This document shows, in pieces, positions 9,305 through 18,577 of a stretch of DNA of 64,000 nt (its first letter is position 1; every line of letters begins with the position of its first letter). Below the pieces are notes generated by a model. It saw only the letters and a program-made list of their open reading frames with translations, ran no database searches and had not been told where the DNA came from. The position numbers were made by a program, and so were the translations under genes. Origin of the DNA: Sediminibacterium soli (GTDB taxonomy: Bacteria; Bacteroidota; Bacteroidia; Chitinophagales; Chitinophagaceae); NCBI RefSeq assembly GCF_009939225.1, contig NZ_JAACJR010000006.1, forward strand, positions 372,001 through 436,000. The letters run 5' to 3'.

Positions 9305-10783
9305 ATGGGTAAGGAGATCACTTCAAGAGAACAGGATTATTCGCAGTGGTATAACGATCTTGTCATCAAAGGCAGCCTGGCCGATTACAGCGCCGTGCGC
9401 GGCTGTATGGTCATCAAACCCTATGGTTATGCGTTATGGGAGAACATGCGCGATGTGCTGGACAGGATGTTCAAAGACACCGGTCACCAGAATGCATACT
9501 TCCCGCTCTTTGTTCCCAAAAGCCTGTTTGAAGCCGAGGAAAAAAATGCGGAGGGCTTTGCAAAAGAATGTGCCGTAGTAACGCACTACCGTTTAAAAAG
9601 CGATCCCGTTAACAAAGGCAAACTGATCGTAGACCCCGAGGCAAGACTGGAAGAAGAACTGGTGGTTCGCCCAACCAGCGAAGCCATTATCTGGAATACC
9701 TATAAGGGATGGATCCAGTCGTACCGCGATCTGCCCATCCTGGTAAACCAGTGGGCCAATGTGGTAAGATGGGAAATGCGTACGCGTTTGTTCCTGCGCA
9801 CTGCCGAGTTCCTCTGGCAGGAGGGACATACCGCGCATGCCACGGCTGCGGAAGCCATCGCCGAAACCAGGCAGATGCTGGATGTATACGCCGATTTCGT
9901 GGAGAACTGGATGGCATTGCCCGTGGTGAAAGGTGTAAAAAGTCCCAACGAACGTTTTGCAGGCGCCGAAGACACTTATTGCATCGAAGCACTGATGCAG
10001 GACGGTAAGGCATTGCAGGCGGGCACCTCTCATTTTCTGGGGCAGAATTTTGCAAAAGCCTTTGATGTGAAATTCTCCGACAGGGATAACAAACTGGATT
10101 ATGTATGGGCAACCAGCTGGGGCGTAAGCACCCGGCTGATCGGTGCGCTGGTGATGGCGCACAGCGACGACGACGGGCTGATACTGCCGCCGCGTATTGC
10201 ACCCCTGCAGGTGGTGATCGTACCGATATTCCGGAACGAAGAACAGAAAGCGCCCATAGATGCCAGGGTGAAAGAGATCATGCTGCGTTTGAAAGCAATG
10301 GGCATTTCCGTGAAGTACGACGACTCTGATAATGCAAGACCGGGCTGGAAATTTGCGGAATACGAAATGAAAGGCGTGCCCGTGCGCATGGCCATTGGTA
10401 CGCGCGACCTGGAGAACAATGTAGCCGAGATAGCGAGAAGGGATACCAAGGAGAAAATGAGCGTAAGCCTCGATGGCATCGAGATCTATATCCAGACGCT
10501 GCTGGTGCAGATACAGCAGGGGCTGTATGATAAAGCCCTCGCTTACCGCAACGAACATATTACGGCAACCGATAACTGGGAAGAATTTCAGCAGCTGCTC
10601 GACACCAAGGGCGGTTTTGTATCCGCACACTGGGACGGCACAGCCGAAACAGAAGAAAAGATCAAGGAACTGACCAAGGCCACGATACGTTGTATACCGC
10701 TTGATAACAAATCGGAAGAGGGAAAATGTATTCTTACGGGCAACCCTTCCGCCCAGCGGGTGTTGTTTGCACGCGCTTATTAA
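9305..10783 (+). CDS. proS: Prolyl-tRNA synthetase, eukaryote/archaea-like type
   Basis: ProS charges tRNA-Pro with proline. At 492 residues and without the INS editing domain, it is the short eukaryote/archaea-like class typical of Bacteroidota. Class II motifs are visible: motif 2 around [20 protein letters not shown] and motif 3 near [18 protein letters not shown]. An anticodon-binding domain follows (QVVIVPIF onward), then a C-terminal domain ending in Tyr (LFARAY), as in this class. truB starts 17 bp downstream on the same strand, suggesting co-transcription. Confidence 0.95.
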   Translation: MGKEITSREQDYSQWYNDLVIKGSLADYSAVRGCMVIKPYGYALWENMRDVLDRMFKDTGHQNAYFPLFVPKSLFEAEEKNAEGFAKECAVVTHYRLKSDPVNKGKLIVDPEARLEEELVVRPTSEAIIWNTYKGWIQSYRDLPILVNQWANVVRWEMRTRLFLRTAEFLWQEGHTAHATAAEAIAETRQMLDVYADFVENWMALPVVKGVKSPNERFAGAEDTYCIEALMQDGKALQAGTSHFLGQNFAKAFDVKFSDRDNKLDYVWATSWGVSTRLIGALVMAHSDDDGLILPPRIAPLQVVIVPIFRNEEQKAPIDARVKEIMLRLKAMGISVKYDDSDNARPGWKFAEYEMKGVPVRMAIGTRDLENNVAEIARRDTKEKMSVSLDGIEIYIQTLLVQIQQGLYDKALAYRNEHITATDNWEEFQQLLDTKGGFVSAHWDGTAETEEKIKELTKATIRCIPLDNKSEEGKCILTGNPSAQRVLFARAY

Positions 10784-10800
10784 TTCTTTGGCGAGAAAGC

Positions 10801-11535
10801 ATGAAACAAAAACCGGTACCACCTTACCTGCAGCCCTACCTGGAGGGTAAAGTATTGTTATTGGACAAGCCGCTTCACTGGACTTCCTTCGATGTGGTGC
10901 GAAAACTGCGCAACCTGATCAGGGTAAAGAAAGTAGGACATGCCGGCACCCTGGATCCGTTGGCCACCGGCCTGCTGATCGTATGCACGGGTAAGTTCAC
11001 GAAGAAGATCAATGAATACATGGGGATGGAAAAAGAGTATACCGGCAGTTTCACGCTGGGTGCCGTTACGCCAACCTATGATCTCGAAAGCGAACCGCAG
11101 GACCACAAGGATTTCGCGCATCTTACCGATACCATGATCCATAATGCCACGAAGCCTTTCACCGGTGAGATTATGCAGGTGCCGCCCGCGCATTCCGCCA
11201 TCAAAAAAGACGGCAGGCCCGTGTATCTCGCAGCCAGGAAAGGTCTTGAAGTAACACTCGACCCCAGACCCGTAACGATACATTCGTTCAGCATCGAAAA
11301 GATCGAACTGCCGGTTGTTTATTTCAGGGTGGTGTGTTCCACCGGCACCTATATCAGGAGTCTCGCCCATGATTTCGGCAAAGAACTCGGCGTTGGCGCC
11401 TACATGAGCAGTCTCCGCCGCACCCGCATCGGCATATTCAACGTTGAAGACGCGATGAAGATGGAGGAATTTGAGAAGGAAATTGAACAGATGAGGAAGG
11501 AGGAAGGAACAGATGAACAGATGAACAAGGAATAA
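10801..11535 (+). CDS. truB: tRNA pseudouridine(55) synthase
   Basis: TruB isomerises U55 in the T-loop of tRNAs. The 244-residue product carries LLLDKPLHWTSFDVV near the N-terminus, the catalytic Asp in GHAGTLDPLATGLL, the VPPAHSAIKKDGRPVY segment and the STGTYIRSLAHDFG motif. The last 15 or so residues (QMRKEEGTDEQMNKE) are encoded by a dispersed intergenic repeat rather than by family sequence, so the gene appears to have been extended by a repeat inserted at its end. The ATG at 10801 directly follows proS. Confidence 0.93.
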   Translation: MKQKPVPPYLQPYLEGKVLLLDKPLHWTSFDVVRKLRNLIRVKKVGHAGTLDPLATGLLIVCTGKFTKKINEYMGMEKEYTGSFTLGAVTPTYDLESEPQDHKDFAHLTDTMIHNATKPFTGEIMQVPPAHSAIKKDGRPVYLAARKGLEVTLDPRPVTIHSFSIEKIELPVVYFRVVCSTGTYIRSLAHDFGKELGVGAYMSSLRRTRIGIFNVEDAMKMEEFEKEIEQMRKEEGTDEQMNKE

Positions 11536-11556
11536 CGAATATCGATCGGAGGGGGA
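11507..11556. repeat. 50-bp element, perfect inverted copy of 17555-17604
   Basis: This stretch, built of GAACAGAT/GAACAAGG words followed by a unique AT-rich/GA-rich tail, is by direct reading the exact reverse complement of 17555-17604 over 50 bases. It includes the last codons and the stop codon of truB. A related copy without the tail lies at 42241-42280. Confidence 0.85.
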
Positions 11557-11617
11557 TGGCTGATCGGTCGTGGAGCGTGAAAACATACTCATGCCGACTA
11601 CGGACTCTTCTCAAGAC

Positions 11618-11662
11618 AACTCACGATAACTCATGACAACTCACGTTTCACGCTTCACGCCT
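11618..11662. repeat. TCACG-word repeat arm
   Basis: Tandem degenerate words (CTCACGAT, AACTCATG, ACAACTCA, CGTTTCAC, GCTTCACG) with a short partial complement (GAGCGTGAAAAC) at 11573-11584. The same words occur at 46193-46227. It fills the space between truB and the convergent TamL gene. Confidence 0.5.
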
Positions 11663-11673
11663 TACGTGCATCA

Positions 11674-14052
11674 CTAAAATGGCAGGCCTATTCCCAGTTG
11701 GATGGCGTAATTATTCACTTTCAGTCCGTTGGTTCTGTATTCGTTCCAGCTGATGCTGTTGGCCCAGCCGCCGGGGGTGGGTCTGAGCGGGTCTTTCAGT
11801 TTGAAACCGCAGTCAACACGGATCAGGAAATAGGAAAAATCCATACGGATACCCGTTCCCACGCCTACGGCCAGATCGCGGTAGAGATTGGAAAACGAGA
11901 ATGCCGCCATCGGGTCTATATCGCTGCGTTTTACATTCCATACATTGCCGATATCGGCAAACAAAGCACTGGATACCTGTGCGCCGGCGATGGTGGTGAT
12001 GGGGAAACGGTATTCGATATTGGCTTCCAAACGCATATCCCCGAACCGGTCGCGGTAACTGTTCTTGGCGGTATCCTGCTCAGCCAGCGTGGAACTGCCC
12101 AGCCCCAGCTGGCGCAAACCCCAGGCACGCATGCTGTACGGTCCGCCCGCCGAAAACTGTTTGAAGAAAGGCATGGTCTGGTTGGTGGCGGTATCGCCTC
12201 CGTAACTGTAGCCTGCACCGCCAAACAAATGCCAGGCGAGTTCTGTTCTGCGGAACTTAATCATCCTGGTAAACTCGGCCTCCGCTTTTACATACCGGTA
12301 AATATTATCCTGCAGCCCGGGTATCAGGCCAAACAGTCCGCCGGCTTCTTCCAGGCTGAGACGGATGCGGTGACTTGCCCTGGGGTTTCGTGCAGAAGTT
12401 ACCGATCGCAGCAGCGACACGCTCTGGCTGATGATGCGTCCCTCGTTAAAAGAGGTTTTCAGGAAGGGGTTCTGTTTGATCAGCGTATCCAGCTTGGCCA
12501 GTTTATCGAGGGCATAGAACTCCAGGTTCAGCGGGCGGTACAGCCATACGTTATTGCCTTTTTTCCATTCGTATCCCCAGTTGGTCACCAGTGAGCGGAG
12601 CTGGTAGTACTCACGCCTGTCAACATACGAGCCGTTGATGGAGAACAGGGTTCTTTTGTTATCAAGCCTGTTCAGCGCCCGCCAGCGGCTGAAGGGTTGT
12701 ATCAGCCTGGGAAAGGAATAGGTATGTCCAAGTCCTATGAGGAATGTCTGCACCAGCGGGTCCTGGTTGGAGGTAAGGATATTCAGCTCCACACCCGTGC
12801 GGAATGTGGTGAGCGATTGTATCGCTCCCTTCCACACATTGCGGTTGGTGTATTCGATATTGCCGGTAAAGCCCCAGAGATTGCCAAGACCGATATCTGC
12901 GGTGTTACGGCTTGCTTCGAGTCCCAGCGTATAGCTCTGCTTGACGGCGGGGATCAGAAAATAATACAGGTCGAGCGTATCCCTGCCCCTCGGCACGGCT
13001 TTGCCATCCACCTGCTGCCAGGCGCCCAGCTGGCCCAGCGTATTGATGGTTTTGAAATAATTGGCTTCATTGTACAGATCGCCCGTGCGCAGGTAGCTGT
13101 GTTCGCGCAACGGCCGGTAATGGAATTTGCCTTGCTTATAGCGCATCACGATACCGCGTCTGGTGGATTCCCGGAAATCGCGTCTTTTGATCAGGCTGTC
13201 GGGCGATTCGGCGAGTTTGCTTTCGGGATAGAAATAGGTTTTGCCAACATAATACTGAACCAGTTTATTGGTATCCGCAGAAGCTTTGCGCATGACGGTG
13301 ATATCCCATTTGGGATCTATGCGCCGGTTTCTTGCCGCTTCCGCAATGATCTGGGCCTGTCGGAAAGGATCCAGCGTAAGTGTCAGCAGATTGGCGTCGA
13401 TGCTGTCGACCAGTGCATAGATATCCTCGCGTGTAAAAAAGTAATACCCGTTCTGCCGGTAAAAATTCACCAGCCTGTCGAGTTCGCTGTTGATGATGTC
13501 TTTCGAATAAGGCTTACCCTTTACCAGCAGCGTATGCTCTTTTTGTTCCATTGTCAGCCGCTGCAGGTTGGAATCTGCAAGATTGAAGGAAACCGAATCG
13601 ATGCTGATGTTCTTGCCGGCATCGATGTACATGATCAGGTTGGTACGCAGCTGGTCTTTTACGGTGTCTATCCGCACAGAGTCTTTATACGTGGCATAAT
13701 AATAACCCTGCGCGTTGAGATAGGCGTTCATATAATTGACCGATCGCGTAACATTGGCCGTATCAAAAACAGGCGGGTTTTGTAACCGATACATGTAAAA
13801 GAACCCAGGCCGCTGCAGTCTTCTTGCCTGTGCGCTGTCGTCCCAGTAATTCTCCAGGTCTGTGAGTAAACGATTTTTCTCATCTTTGGACATACTGCCG
13901 GTGAGTTCGATCCGGTTGTTGAAAACAAAAGGTTTTCCAACCGGATACTCCTTCACCCTGGTGCTGGTTGTAACGGAACATGCGCTGATCATTGCCAGGA
14001 TGGAGAGTAGCAGTAAGAAAGAAAAGGTTCGCCTGTAACAGGTAAAATCCAT
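11674..14052 (-). CDS. tamL: TamL-type BamA/TamA-family outer-membrane lipoprotein
   Basis: A 792-residue Omp85-family protein. The signal peptide ends in a lipobox (MISAC, Cys near residue 25), which fits TamL, the lipidated BamA homologue of Bacteroidota thought to act with TamB in envelope assembly. The first half contains POTRA-like segments (for example SINYMNAYLNAQGYY-type and RLVNFYRQNGYYFF). The second half is a bacterial surface antigen barrel with FKQFSAGGPYSMRAWGLRQL near residue 640, and it ends in Phe (LGIGLPF). It is divergent from trmH with only 5 bp between the two start codons. Confidence 0.82.
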   Translation of the reverse strand: MDFTCYRRTFSFLLLLSILAMISACSVTTSTRVKEYPVGKPFVFNNRIELTGSMSKDEKNRLLTDLENYWDDSAQARRLQRPGFFYMYRLQNPPVFDTANVTRSVNYMNAYLNAQGYYYATYKDSVRIDTVKDQLRTNLIMYIDAGKNISIDSVSFNLADSNLQRLTMEQKEHTLLVKGKPYSKDIINSELDRLVNFYRQNGYYFFTREDIYALVDSIDANLLTLTLDPFRQAQIIAEAARNRRIDPKWDITVMRKASADTNKLVQYYVGKTYFYPESKLAESPDSLIKRRDFRESTRRGIVMRYKQGKFHYRPLREHSYLRTGDLYNEANYFKTINTLGQLGAWQQVDGKAVPRGRDTLDLYYFLIPAVKQSYTLGLEASRNTADIGLGNLWGFTGNIEYTNRNVWKGAIQSLTTFRTGVELNILTSNQDPLVQTFLIGLGHTYSFPRLIQPFSRWRALNRLDNKRTLFSINGSYVDRREYYQLRSLVTNWGYEWKKGNNVWLYRPLNLEFYALDKLAKLDTLIKQNPFLKTSFNEGRIISQSVSLLRSVTSARNPRASHRIRLSLEEAGGLFGLIPGLQDNIYRYVKAEAEFTRMIKFRRTELAWHLFGGAGYSYGGDTATNQTMPFFKQFSAGGPYSMRAWGLRQLGLGSSTLAEQDTAKNSYRDRFGDMRLEANIEYRFPITTIAGAQVSSALFADIGNVWNVKRSDIDPMAAFSFSNLYRDLAVGVGTGIRMDFSYFLIRVDCGFKLKDPLRPTPGGWANSISWNEYRTNGLKVNNYAIQLGIGLPF

Positions 14053-14057
14053 AGCAG

Positions 14058-14774
14058 ATGTTAAGCAAGAATGAGGTCAAATATATTCAATCTTTATGCC
14101 AGAAAAGACAAAGACTGCAGGAAGGACTGTTCCTTGCAGAAGGCGTAAAGCTGGTGGATGAGTTGCTGCAAAGCGATTTCCGGATCAGAAAACTGTATGC
14201 GGCCGAAGCCTGGATCCGGGGCCATCCCGGCGTTGAAGCCGTGCAGGTTACCGACGACGAGCTGGCCAGGATCAGCGGGCAGGCCAGCCCCAACCAGGTG
14301 CTGGCGGTGGTTGAACAGAAGCAACCCCCGCGTTTGCCGCTGTGGAAGGGCAGGCTGTCACTGGCGCTGGATGGCATACAGGACCCGGGTAACCTGGGTA
14401 CCATTATCCGAATTGCAGACTGGTTTGGCATCGGGCAGATCATGGCAAGCGAGGATACGGTTGACTGCTACAACCCCAAAGTAATCCAGTCTACCATGGG
14501 CAGCTTTCTGCGGGTCACCGTCTGGTACGGCAAGCTCGAAACCGCTTTGTCTGCCGCCGGGGTTCCGGTGCTGGGCGCGCTGCTCGACGGTAAGAACCTG
14601 TATGTCTCTGGAAAACGCAGTGAAGGCATCCTGCTGATCGGCAACGAATCCAAAGGCATACAACCGGCATTGCTGCCGCTGGTCACGCATCCCATTACCA
14701 TACCCAGAATAGGAGGGGCGGAATCACTGAATGCCGCGGTGGCAACGGGTATAATCCTGTCGCATATCGTATAA
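14058..14774 (+). CDS. TrmH/SpoU-family RNA 2'-O-methyltransferase
   Basis: A 238-residue SPOUT methyltransferase. The N-terminal substrate-binding domain (residues 1-85) is followed by the knotted catalytic domain with motif 1 NLGTIIRIADWFG, motif 2 LLIGNESKGI and motif 3 AESLNAAVATGII. It should 2'-O-methylate rRNA or tRNA with S-adenosylmethionine; the target nucleoside (RlmB-like or other) is not certain. Its start is 5 bp from the divergent TamL start, so its promoter must lie within the TamL coding sequence. Confidence 0.85.
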   Translation: MLSKNEVKYIQSLCQKRQRLQEGLFLAEGVKLVDELLQSDFRIRKLYAAEAWIRGHPGVEAVQVTDDELARISGQASPNQVLAVVEQKQPPRLPLWKGRLSLALDGIQDPGNLGTIIRIADWFGIGQIMASEDTVDCYNPKVIQSTMGSFLRVTVWYGKLETALSAAGVPVLGALLDGKNLYVSGKRSEGILLIGNESKGIQPALLPLVTHPITIPRIGGAESLNAAVATGIILSHIV

Positions 14775-14826
14775 CATAGGGGCGATTGCCAATGATCAGT
14801 GATGAATGGCCGAAATGGTAAGGGGA

Positions 14827-16095
14827 TCAGCGGAACTGTATGGCCCTTATCGGACTTATTCTTTTTACCAGCAGGGTGGGGATGATCAGTGCAAGGTAGC
14901 AAACCAGCGCGGTGGCCGTGCAGATGGCCAGCACCTGCCACCAGATAATGCTCACCGGTGCGGTAGCCACATAATAGGAACTTTCGTCGAGCCGGATAAA
15001 ACCGGTTTGCTGCTGCAGTATCGCCAGTCCGAGACCGGCCAGCAGCCCGATACCGATACCGCGGATAGTGATCGCCGTAGCCTGGTAGAGAAATATTTTC
15101 CGAATAAGCGCATCGCCGGCACCCACGGCTTTCAGGATACCGATCATTCTTGTCCGCTCCAGGATCAGGATCAGCAGGCAGGTGATGAGGTTGATAACGG
15201 CCACCACCGACATCACGATAAAGATCACATTGCGGTTTACGTCCTGGATGTTCAGCCAGTCGAATATATTGGGAAACACTTCGCGTATGCTCCGGCTTTC
15301 CCATTGCAGCGGCAGCTGGTCAGACAGCTGTTTGTTGACCGTGTCTATCCGGCGGTAATCGTTCAGAAAAATTTCGTACCCGCCAATCTGGTCGGGGTCC
15401 CAGCTGTTTACGCGCTGCAGCAGACGCAGATCGCCGATGATGAACAATTTATCATACTCTTCGATCCCTGTTTTATAGATACCTGCAACCCGCAGTTTGC
15501 GATAGGTTCTGTTGCCGTCGTTCAGCGAAATAAAATAAACGGTTGCCGTATCCCCGAGGCGGATATCGAGCTGGGCCGCAAGCTGCGCCGAAACCATCAG
15601 TTCCCTGCTGTATAACGAATCATCAAAACAGAGCCAGCGCCCCTGCAGCAGGTATGCGTGCAACTGGCTGCTGTCGTAATTCCGGTCGATGCCTTTCAGC
15701 AGCACCCCTTCGATCTCTTTGTTCTTTTCAAGCACGGCAGACTTGGTGGCAAAACCCTGGAAATTGCGGATGCCCGGTTGCTGCCTGATGATGGTTTCAA
15801 CAGTATCGTTCCGGGCAATGGGGTTTTCTTCGGCCACCAGCGATTTACCGGGCTCGTATCCCTGCACCCTGATATGCCCCCAGAAACTGAATACTTTTTG
15901 CGAAACGGTCTGCTGAAACCCGTTCACAAACGCCATGGTCAGTATCATAGCGGCCACACTCAGCGCCGTGGCGGCAACGGACAGCCTGATGATGAACCTC
16001 GAAAAAGAGCGCTGACCGGTAAAAGCAATGCGTTTCGCAATATGAAAGGCCAGGTTCAAATGGAGAGGGGTTGATTCAGGCAAAACTAACGACAT
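14827..16095 (-). CDS. LolE/FtsX-type ABC transporter permease
   Basis: A 422-residue inner-membrane permease. It has one N-terminal transmembrane helix, a periplasmic MacB-like domain (residues 75-290) and three C-terminal helices (FIVMSVVAVINLITCLLIL onward). The ILERTRMIGILKAVGA coupling segment is typical of LolC/LolE/FtsX. In Gram-negative bacteria such proteins extract lipoproteins for transport to the outer membrane. A TAGTTTTG box overlaps codons 3-5, so the true start may be the TTG at 16059 (LNLAFHIAKR), which also fits the family N-terminus better. No ATPase gene is adjacent. Confidence 0.85.
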   Translation of the reverse strand: MSLVLPESTPLHLNLAFHIAKRIAFTGQRSFSRFIIRLSVAATALSVAAMILTMAFVNGFQQTVSQKVFSFWGHIRVQGYEPGKSLVAEENPIARNDTVETIIRQQPGIRNFQGFATKSAVLEKNKEIEGVLLKGIDRNYDSSQLHAYLLQGRWLCFDDSLYSRELMVSAQLAAQLDIRLGDTATVYFISLNDGNRTYRKLRVAGIYKTGIEEYDKLFIIGDLRLLQRVNSWDPDQIGGYEIFLNDYRRIDTVNKQLSDQLPLQWESRSIREVFPNIFDWLNIQDVNRNVIFIVMSVVAVINLITCLLILILERTRMIGILKAVGAGDALIRKIFLYQATAITIRGIGIGLLAGLGLAILQQQTGFIRLDESSYYVATAPVSIIWWQVLAICTATALVCYLALIIPTLLVKRISPIRAIQFR

Positions 16096-16238
16096 GGGTC
16101 TGTATTTGAGAATTTTGCTGCACCTGAATCCTGAAATTCCGCCATGGCATTTCTTAACGGCCTGTCAAATTTCAATATTCACCATTCCTGATCCCCGGTT
16201 GCCCCGCTGTGCTATTTCTGTTTATCGTAAGTTTACCC

Positions 16239-17507
16239 ATGCGTTGTGCGTTAGTGATTGTTCTGGGTGCTTTATCCCTCGGGCTTTTTGCCCAGCGTTT
16301 GCCCGACCAGGTGTATATGGCCGGTATCCGTACCCCCAAACTGTTTCAGCAGAACAACCAGCAGAGCCTGCCGGTATGGGTGTTGAATTCGGCCGAGCAG
16401 CTCGAGCTGCATTTTGATGACCTGACGGGTTACCCGCGGAATTTTTATTACACGCTGCAGTTGTGCAATGCAGACTGGGCACCGGCCGATGTGAATATAT
16501 TCGACCAGATCAAGGGCTTTTTACAGAATCGGCTGTCGCAGTACCGGGTATCTTCGATTGCTGCAACAAAATATGTGCATTACCAGGCTTTGTTACCTGA
16601 AAGGAATTGTATGCCAGCCAAAGCGGGTAACTACCTCCTGAAAGTTTTCCTGGATAACGATACCGCCAAACTTGCTTTTACCAAACGCCTGCTGGTATTG
16701 GATCAGCAGGTGCTGATCGGCGCCAGCGTGCAGCAGCCTTTCAACAACGAATACCTGCGCACCCACCAGAAAGTGCAGTTCTCTGTTAATACGCAGAAAC
16801 TGAATATACTCAGCCCGCAGCAGGTGAAAGCGGTGGTGGTGCAGAACAACAAATGGAATGAGGCGGTAAAGGATATCCAACCGGCATTTATCAGGGGAAA
16901 TGTATACGATTACAACGGTGAGCGCGACTGCATTTTCTTTGCCGGCAAGGAATACCGCTGGGTGGATCTGCGGAGTTTTCGGTTTCTTACCGACAGGATG
17001 GAAAGTGTTGACCGGCGTTCCGCTCCCAATGACATTATGGTGAAGCAGGATATGGAGCGAAACGACCTGCGCTATATGTATTTCAGCGATCGCAACGGGT
17101 ACGATGAGATAAGCACCACCGAATCGGTCAATCCCTGGTGGCAGGGCGACTATGCCAATGTGCAATTCAGTTTTGTGCCCCGGGCCAACCGGCCATACGC
17201 GGGAAAGGATGTGTACCTGGTCGGCGAGCTGACGGGTAACCGCGCCGGCGATACCTCGCGGATGGTGTATGACACCTCTGCCGGTATGTATCGAAAAAGC
17301 CTGATGCTGAAACAGGGCTACTACAGCTACTATTACGCCACAAAGGATGCCCGTAACCAGTACGCCAGACTGGATCCCTCGGTAACCGAAGGGAATTACT
17401 GGGAAACGGAAAACGAATACACGATCCTCTTCTACAACCGCCCCTTCAGCGCCAGGCATGATGAACTGGTTGGTATGGTGACGGTGAATTCGAGGGCTGC
17501 GCGATGA
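16239..17507 (+). CDS. Type IX secretion system plug protein (DUF5103)
   Basis: A 422-residue exported protein with a signal peptide (MRCALVIVLGALSLGLFAQ) followed by two beta-sandwich regions characteristic of the DUF5103/T9SS plug family. That protein closes the periplasmic side of the SprA translocon in Bacteroidota. Recognisable stretches are NFYYTLQLCNADW, LLVLDQQVLIGASVQQPFN and VYLVGELTGN. The ATG at 16239 gives the cleanest signal peptide; another in-frame ATG lies ten codons upstream. The gene is transcribed away from the LolE-like permease. Confidence 0.82.
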   Translation: MRCALVIVLGALSLGLFAQRLPDQVYMAGIRTPKLFQQNNQQSLPVWVLNSAEQLELHFDDLTGYPRNFYYTLQLCNADWAPADVNIFDQIKGFLQNRLSQYRVSSIAATKYVHYQALLPERNCMPAKAGNYLLKVFLDNDTAKLAFTKRLLVLDQQVLIGASVQQPFNNEYLRTHQKVQFSVNTQKLNILSPQQVKAVVVQNNKWNEAVKDIQPAFIRGNVYDYNGERDCIFFAGKEYRWVDLRSFRFLTDRMESVDRRSAPNDIMVKQDMERNDLRYMYFSDRNGYDEISTTESVNPWWQGDYANVQFSFVPRANRPYAGKDVYLVGELTGNRAGDTSRMVYDTSAGMYRKSLMLKQGYYSYYYATKDARNQYARLDPSVTEGNYWETENEYTILFYNRPFSARHDELVGMVTVNSRAAR

Positions 17508-17512
17508 ATGGG

Positions 17513-17628
17513 GAGGGAGGTCGACATGGAGATGTTTTCACGGCCTACCTCCGCTCCCCCTCCGATCGATATTCGTTATTCCTTGTTCATCTGTTCATCT
17601 GTTCATTTGTTCAATTTATTCCTTGTTC
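17513..17628. repeat. Repeat block with 50-bp perfect inverted copy of truB-end element
   Basis: Bases 17555-17604 are the exact reverse complement of 11507-11556. They continue into more GTTCATTT/GTTCAATT words to 17628. A shorter inner complement (GGGGAGGGAGGT near 17513; ACCTCCGCTCCCC near 17547) may form a hairpin. The final CCTTGTTC word supplies a TTG at 17623-17625, 20 bp upstream of the SRP RNA promoter box, matching the -33 element spacing. Confidence 0.75.
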
Positions 17629-17645
17629 AATCATCCCGATTCCCT

Positions 17646-17653
17646 TAATTTTG
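17646..17653 (+). promoter_or_regulatory. TAnnTTTG promoter of the SRP RNA
   Basis: TAATTTTG with a TTG 20 bp upstream (17623-17625). The mature SRP RNA 5' strand begins at about 17659, five bases after the box. This gives an internal calibration of the promoter-to-start distance in this genome. Confidence 0.7.
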
Positions 17654-17658
17654 CGCCC

Positions 17659-17753
17659 GGCAGGTCTTACACGGCCAGCTCCTGCTGAACCTCCCCAGGG
17701 CAGGAATGCAGCAAGGATAGGCGGTTGTAGCGGTGCGATGTGAGTAGCCTGCC
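17659..17753 (+). ncRNA. ffs: Signal recognition particle RNA, bacterial small type (4.5S)
   Basis: The 95-nt RNA has the closing helix GGCAGG/CCTGCC and the conserved apical region with CCTCCCCAGGGCAGGAATGCAGCAAGG-like spacing, of which AGGGCAGGAATGCAGCAAGG is visible. This apical loop binds Ffh. It is preceded by a promoter box and followed by a T-run (ATTTTTTTTCTTTT), a likely terminator. Its partner receptor FtsY is encoded at 54634. Confidence 0.9.
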
Positions 17754-17821
17754 ATTTTTTTTCTTTTATCCGCGGATGATCCATTCCGCGGTCAGCATAT
17801 CTGACATCCAAAACCGCATTC

Positions 17822-18472
17822 ATGAAATTTTTCATCGACACGGGTAATCTCGCCCAGATCAAGGAAGCAAACGATTTAGGTATTCTCGATGGTGTTACCA
17901 CCAATCCCAGCCTGATGGCCAAAGAAGGCGTTAAAGGCGAGGAAGCCATCGCCAATCACTACAAGACCATCTGTGAGATGGTGGACGGCGATATCAGCGC
18001 TGAAGTATTGTCCACCGATTTCAGCACCATGGTGGAAGAAGGTAAAAAACTCGCCGCGATCCATCCAAATATCGTGGTGAAGGTTCCGATGATCAAAGAC
18101 GGTGTCAAAGCCATCAAATGGTTTACCGATAACGGTATCCGTACCAACTGTACCCTGGTATTCTCTGCCGGACAGGCGATCCTGGCCGCAAAAGCGGGTG
18201 CCAGCTATGTATCACCTTTTATCGGCCGTATCGACGACAGCGGCTGGGATGGTATGGAACTGATCGGCCAGATCCGTCATATCTACGATATACAGGGTTT
18301 TAAAACCGAGATACTCGCGGCTTCTATCCGCAGCGCGCTGCATATCATCAAAGCGGCGGAACTCGGTGCGGATGTTTGCACCTGTCCGCTGGACTCGATC
18401 CTCGGTCTGCTGAAACATCCCCTGACCGATATCGGTCTTGCGAAGTTCCTCGAAGACGCAAAGAAAATGTAA
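17822..18472 (+). CDS. fsa: Fructose-6-phosphate aldolase / small transaldolase
   Basis: A 216-residue TIM-barrel enzyme of the short TalC/FSA family. It either exchanges dihydroxyacetone units in the pentose phosphate pathway or cleaves fructose 6-phosphate. Visible motifs are [29 protein letters not shown], the Schiff-base Lys in VVKVPM near residue 86 and SPFIGRIDD near 130. Sequence alone does not settle aldolase versus transaldolase activity. It starts 68 bp after the SRP RNA and is followed by a strong terminator. Confidence 0.9.
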   Translation: MKFFIDTGNLAQIKEANDLGILDGVTTNPSLMAKEGVKGEEAIANHYKTICEMVDGDISAEVLSTDFSTMVEEGKKLAAIHPNIVVKVPMIKDGVKAIKWFTDNGIRTNCTLVFSAGQAILAAKAGASYVSPFIGRIDDSGWDGMELIGQIRHIYDIQGFKTEILAASIRSALHIIKAAELGADVCTCPLDSILGLLKHPLTDIGLAKFLEDAKKM

Positions 18473-18505
18473 ACCGACCGGTTGCATAACCGGAAATGAT
18501 TTTAC

Positions 18506-18570
18506 GGTTTACCGGGTACAAAGTACGATGCTCCGGCATCTGTACAGGTACCCGGTAAACCTTTTTTTTT
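18506..18570. terminator. Strong intrinsic terminator after the aldolase gene
   Basis: Perfect 14-bp arms GGTTTACCGGGTAC (18506-18519) and GTACCCGGTAAACC (18548-18561) are followed by nine T. The site lies between convergent genes and probably stops both. Confidence 0.85.
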
Positions 18571-18577
18571 GCGGTTC

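Noticed and set aside
12697..13785. Long plus-strand frame within the TamL gene
   Set aside because: Antisense to a continuous 792-residue Omp85 protein; no independent motif.
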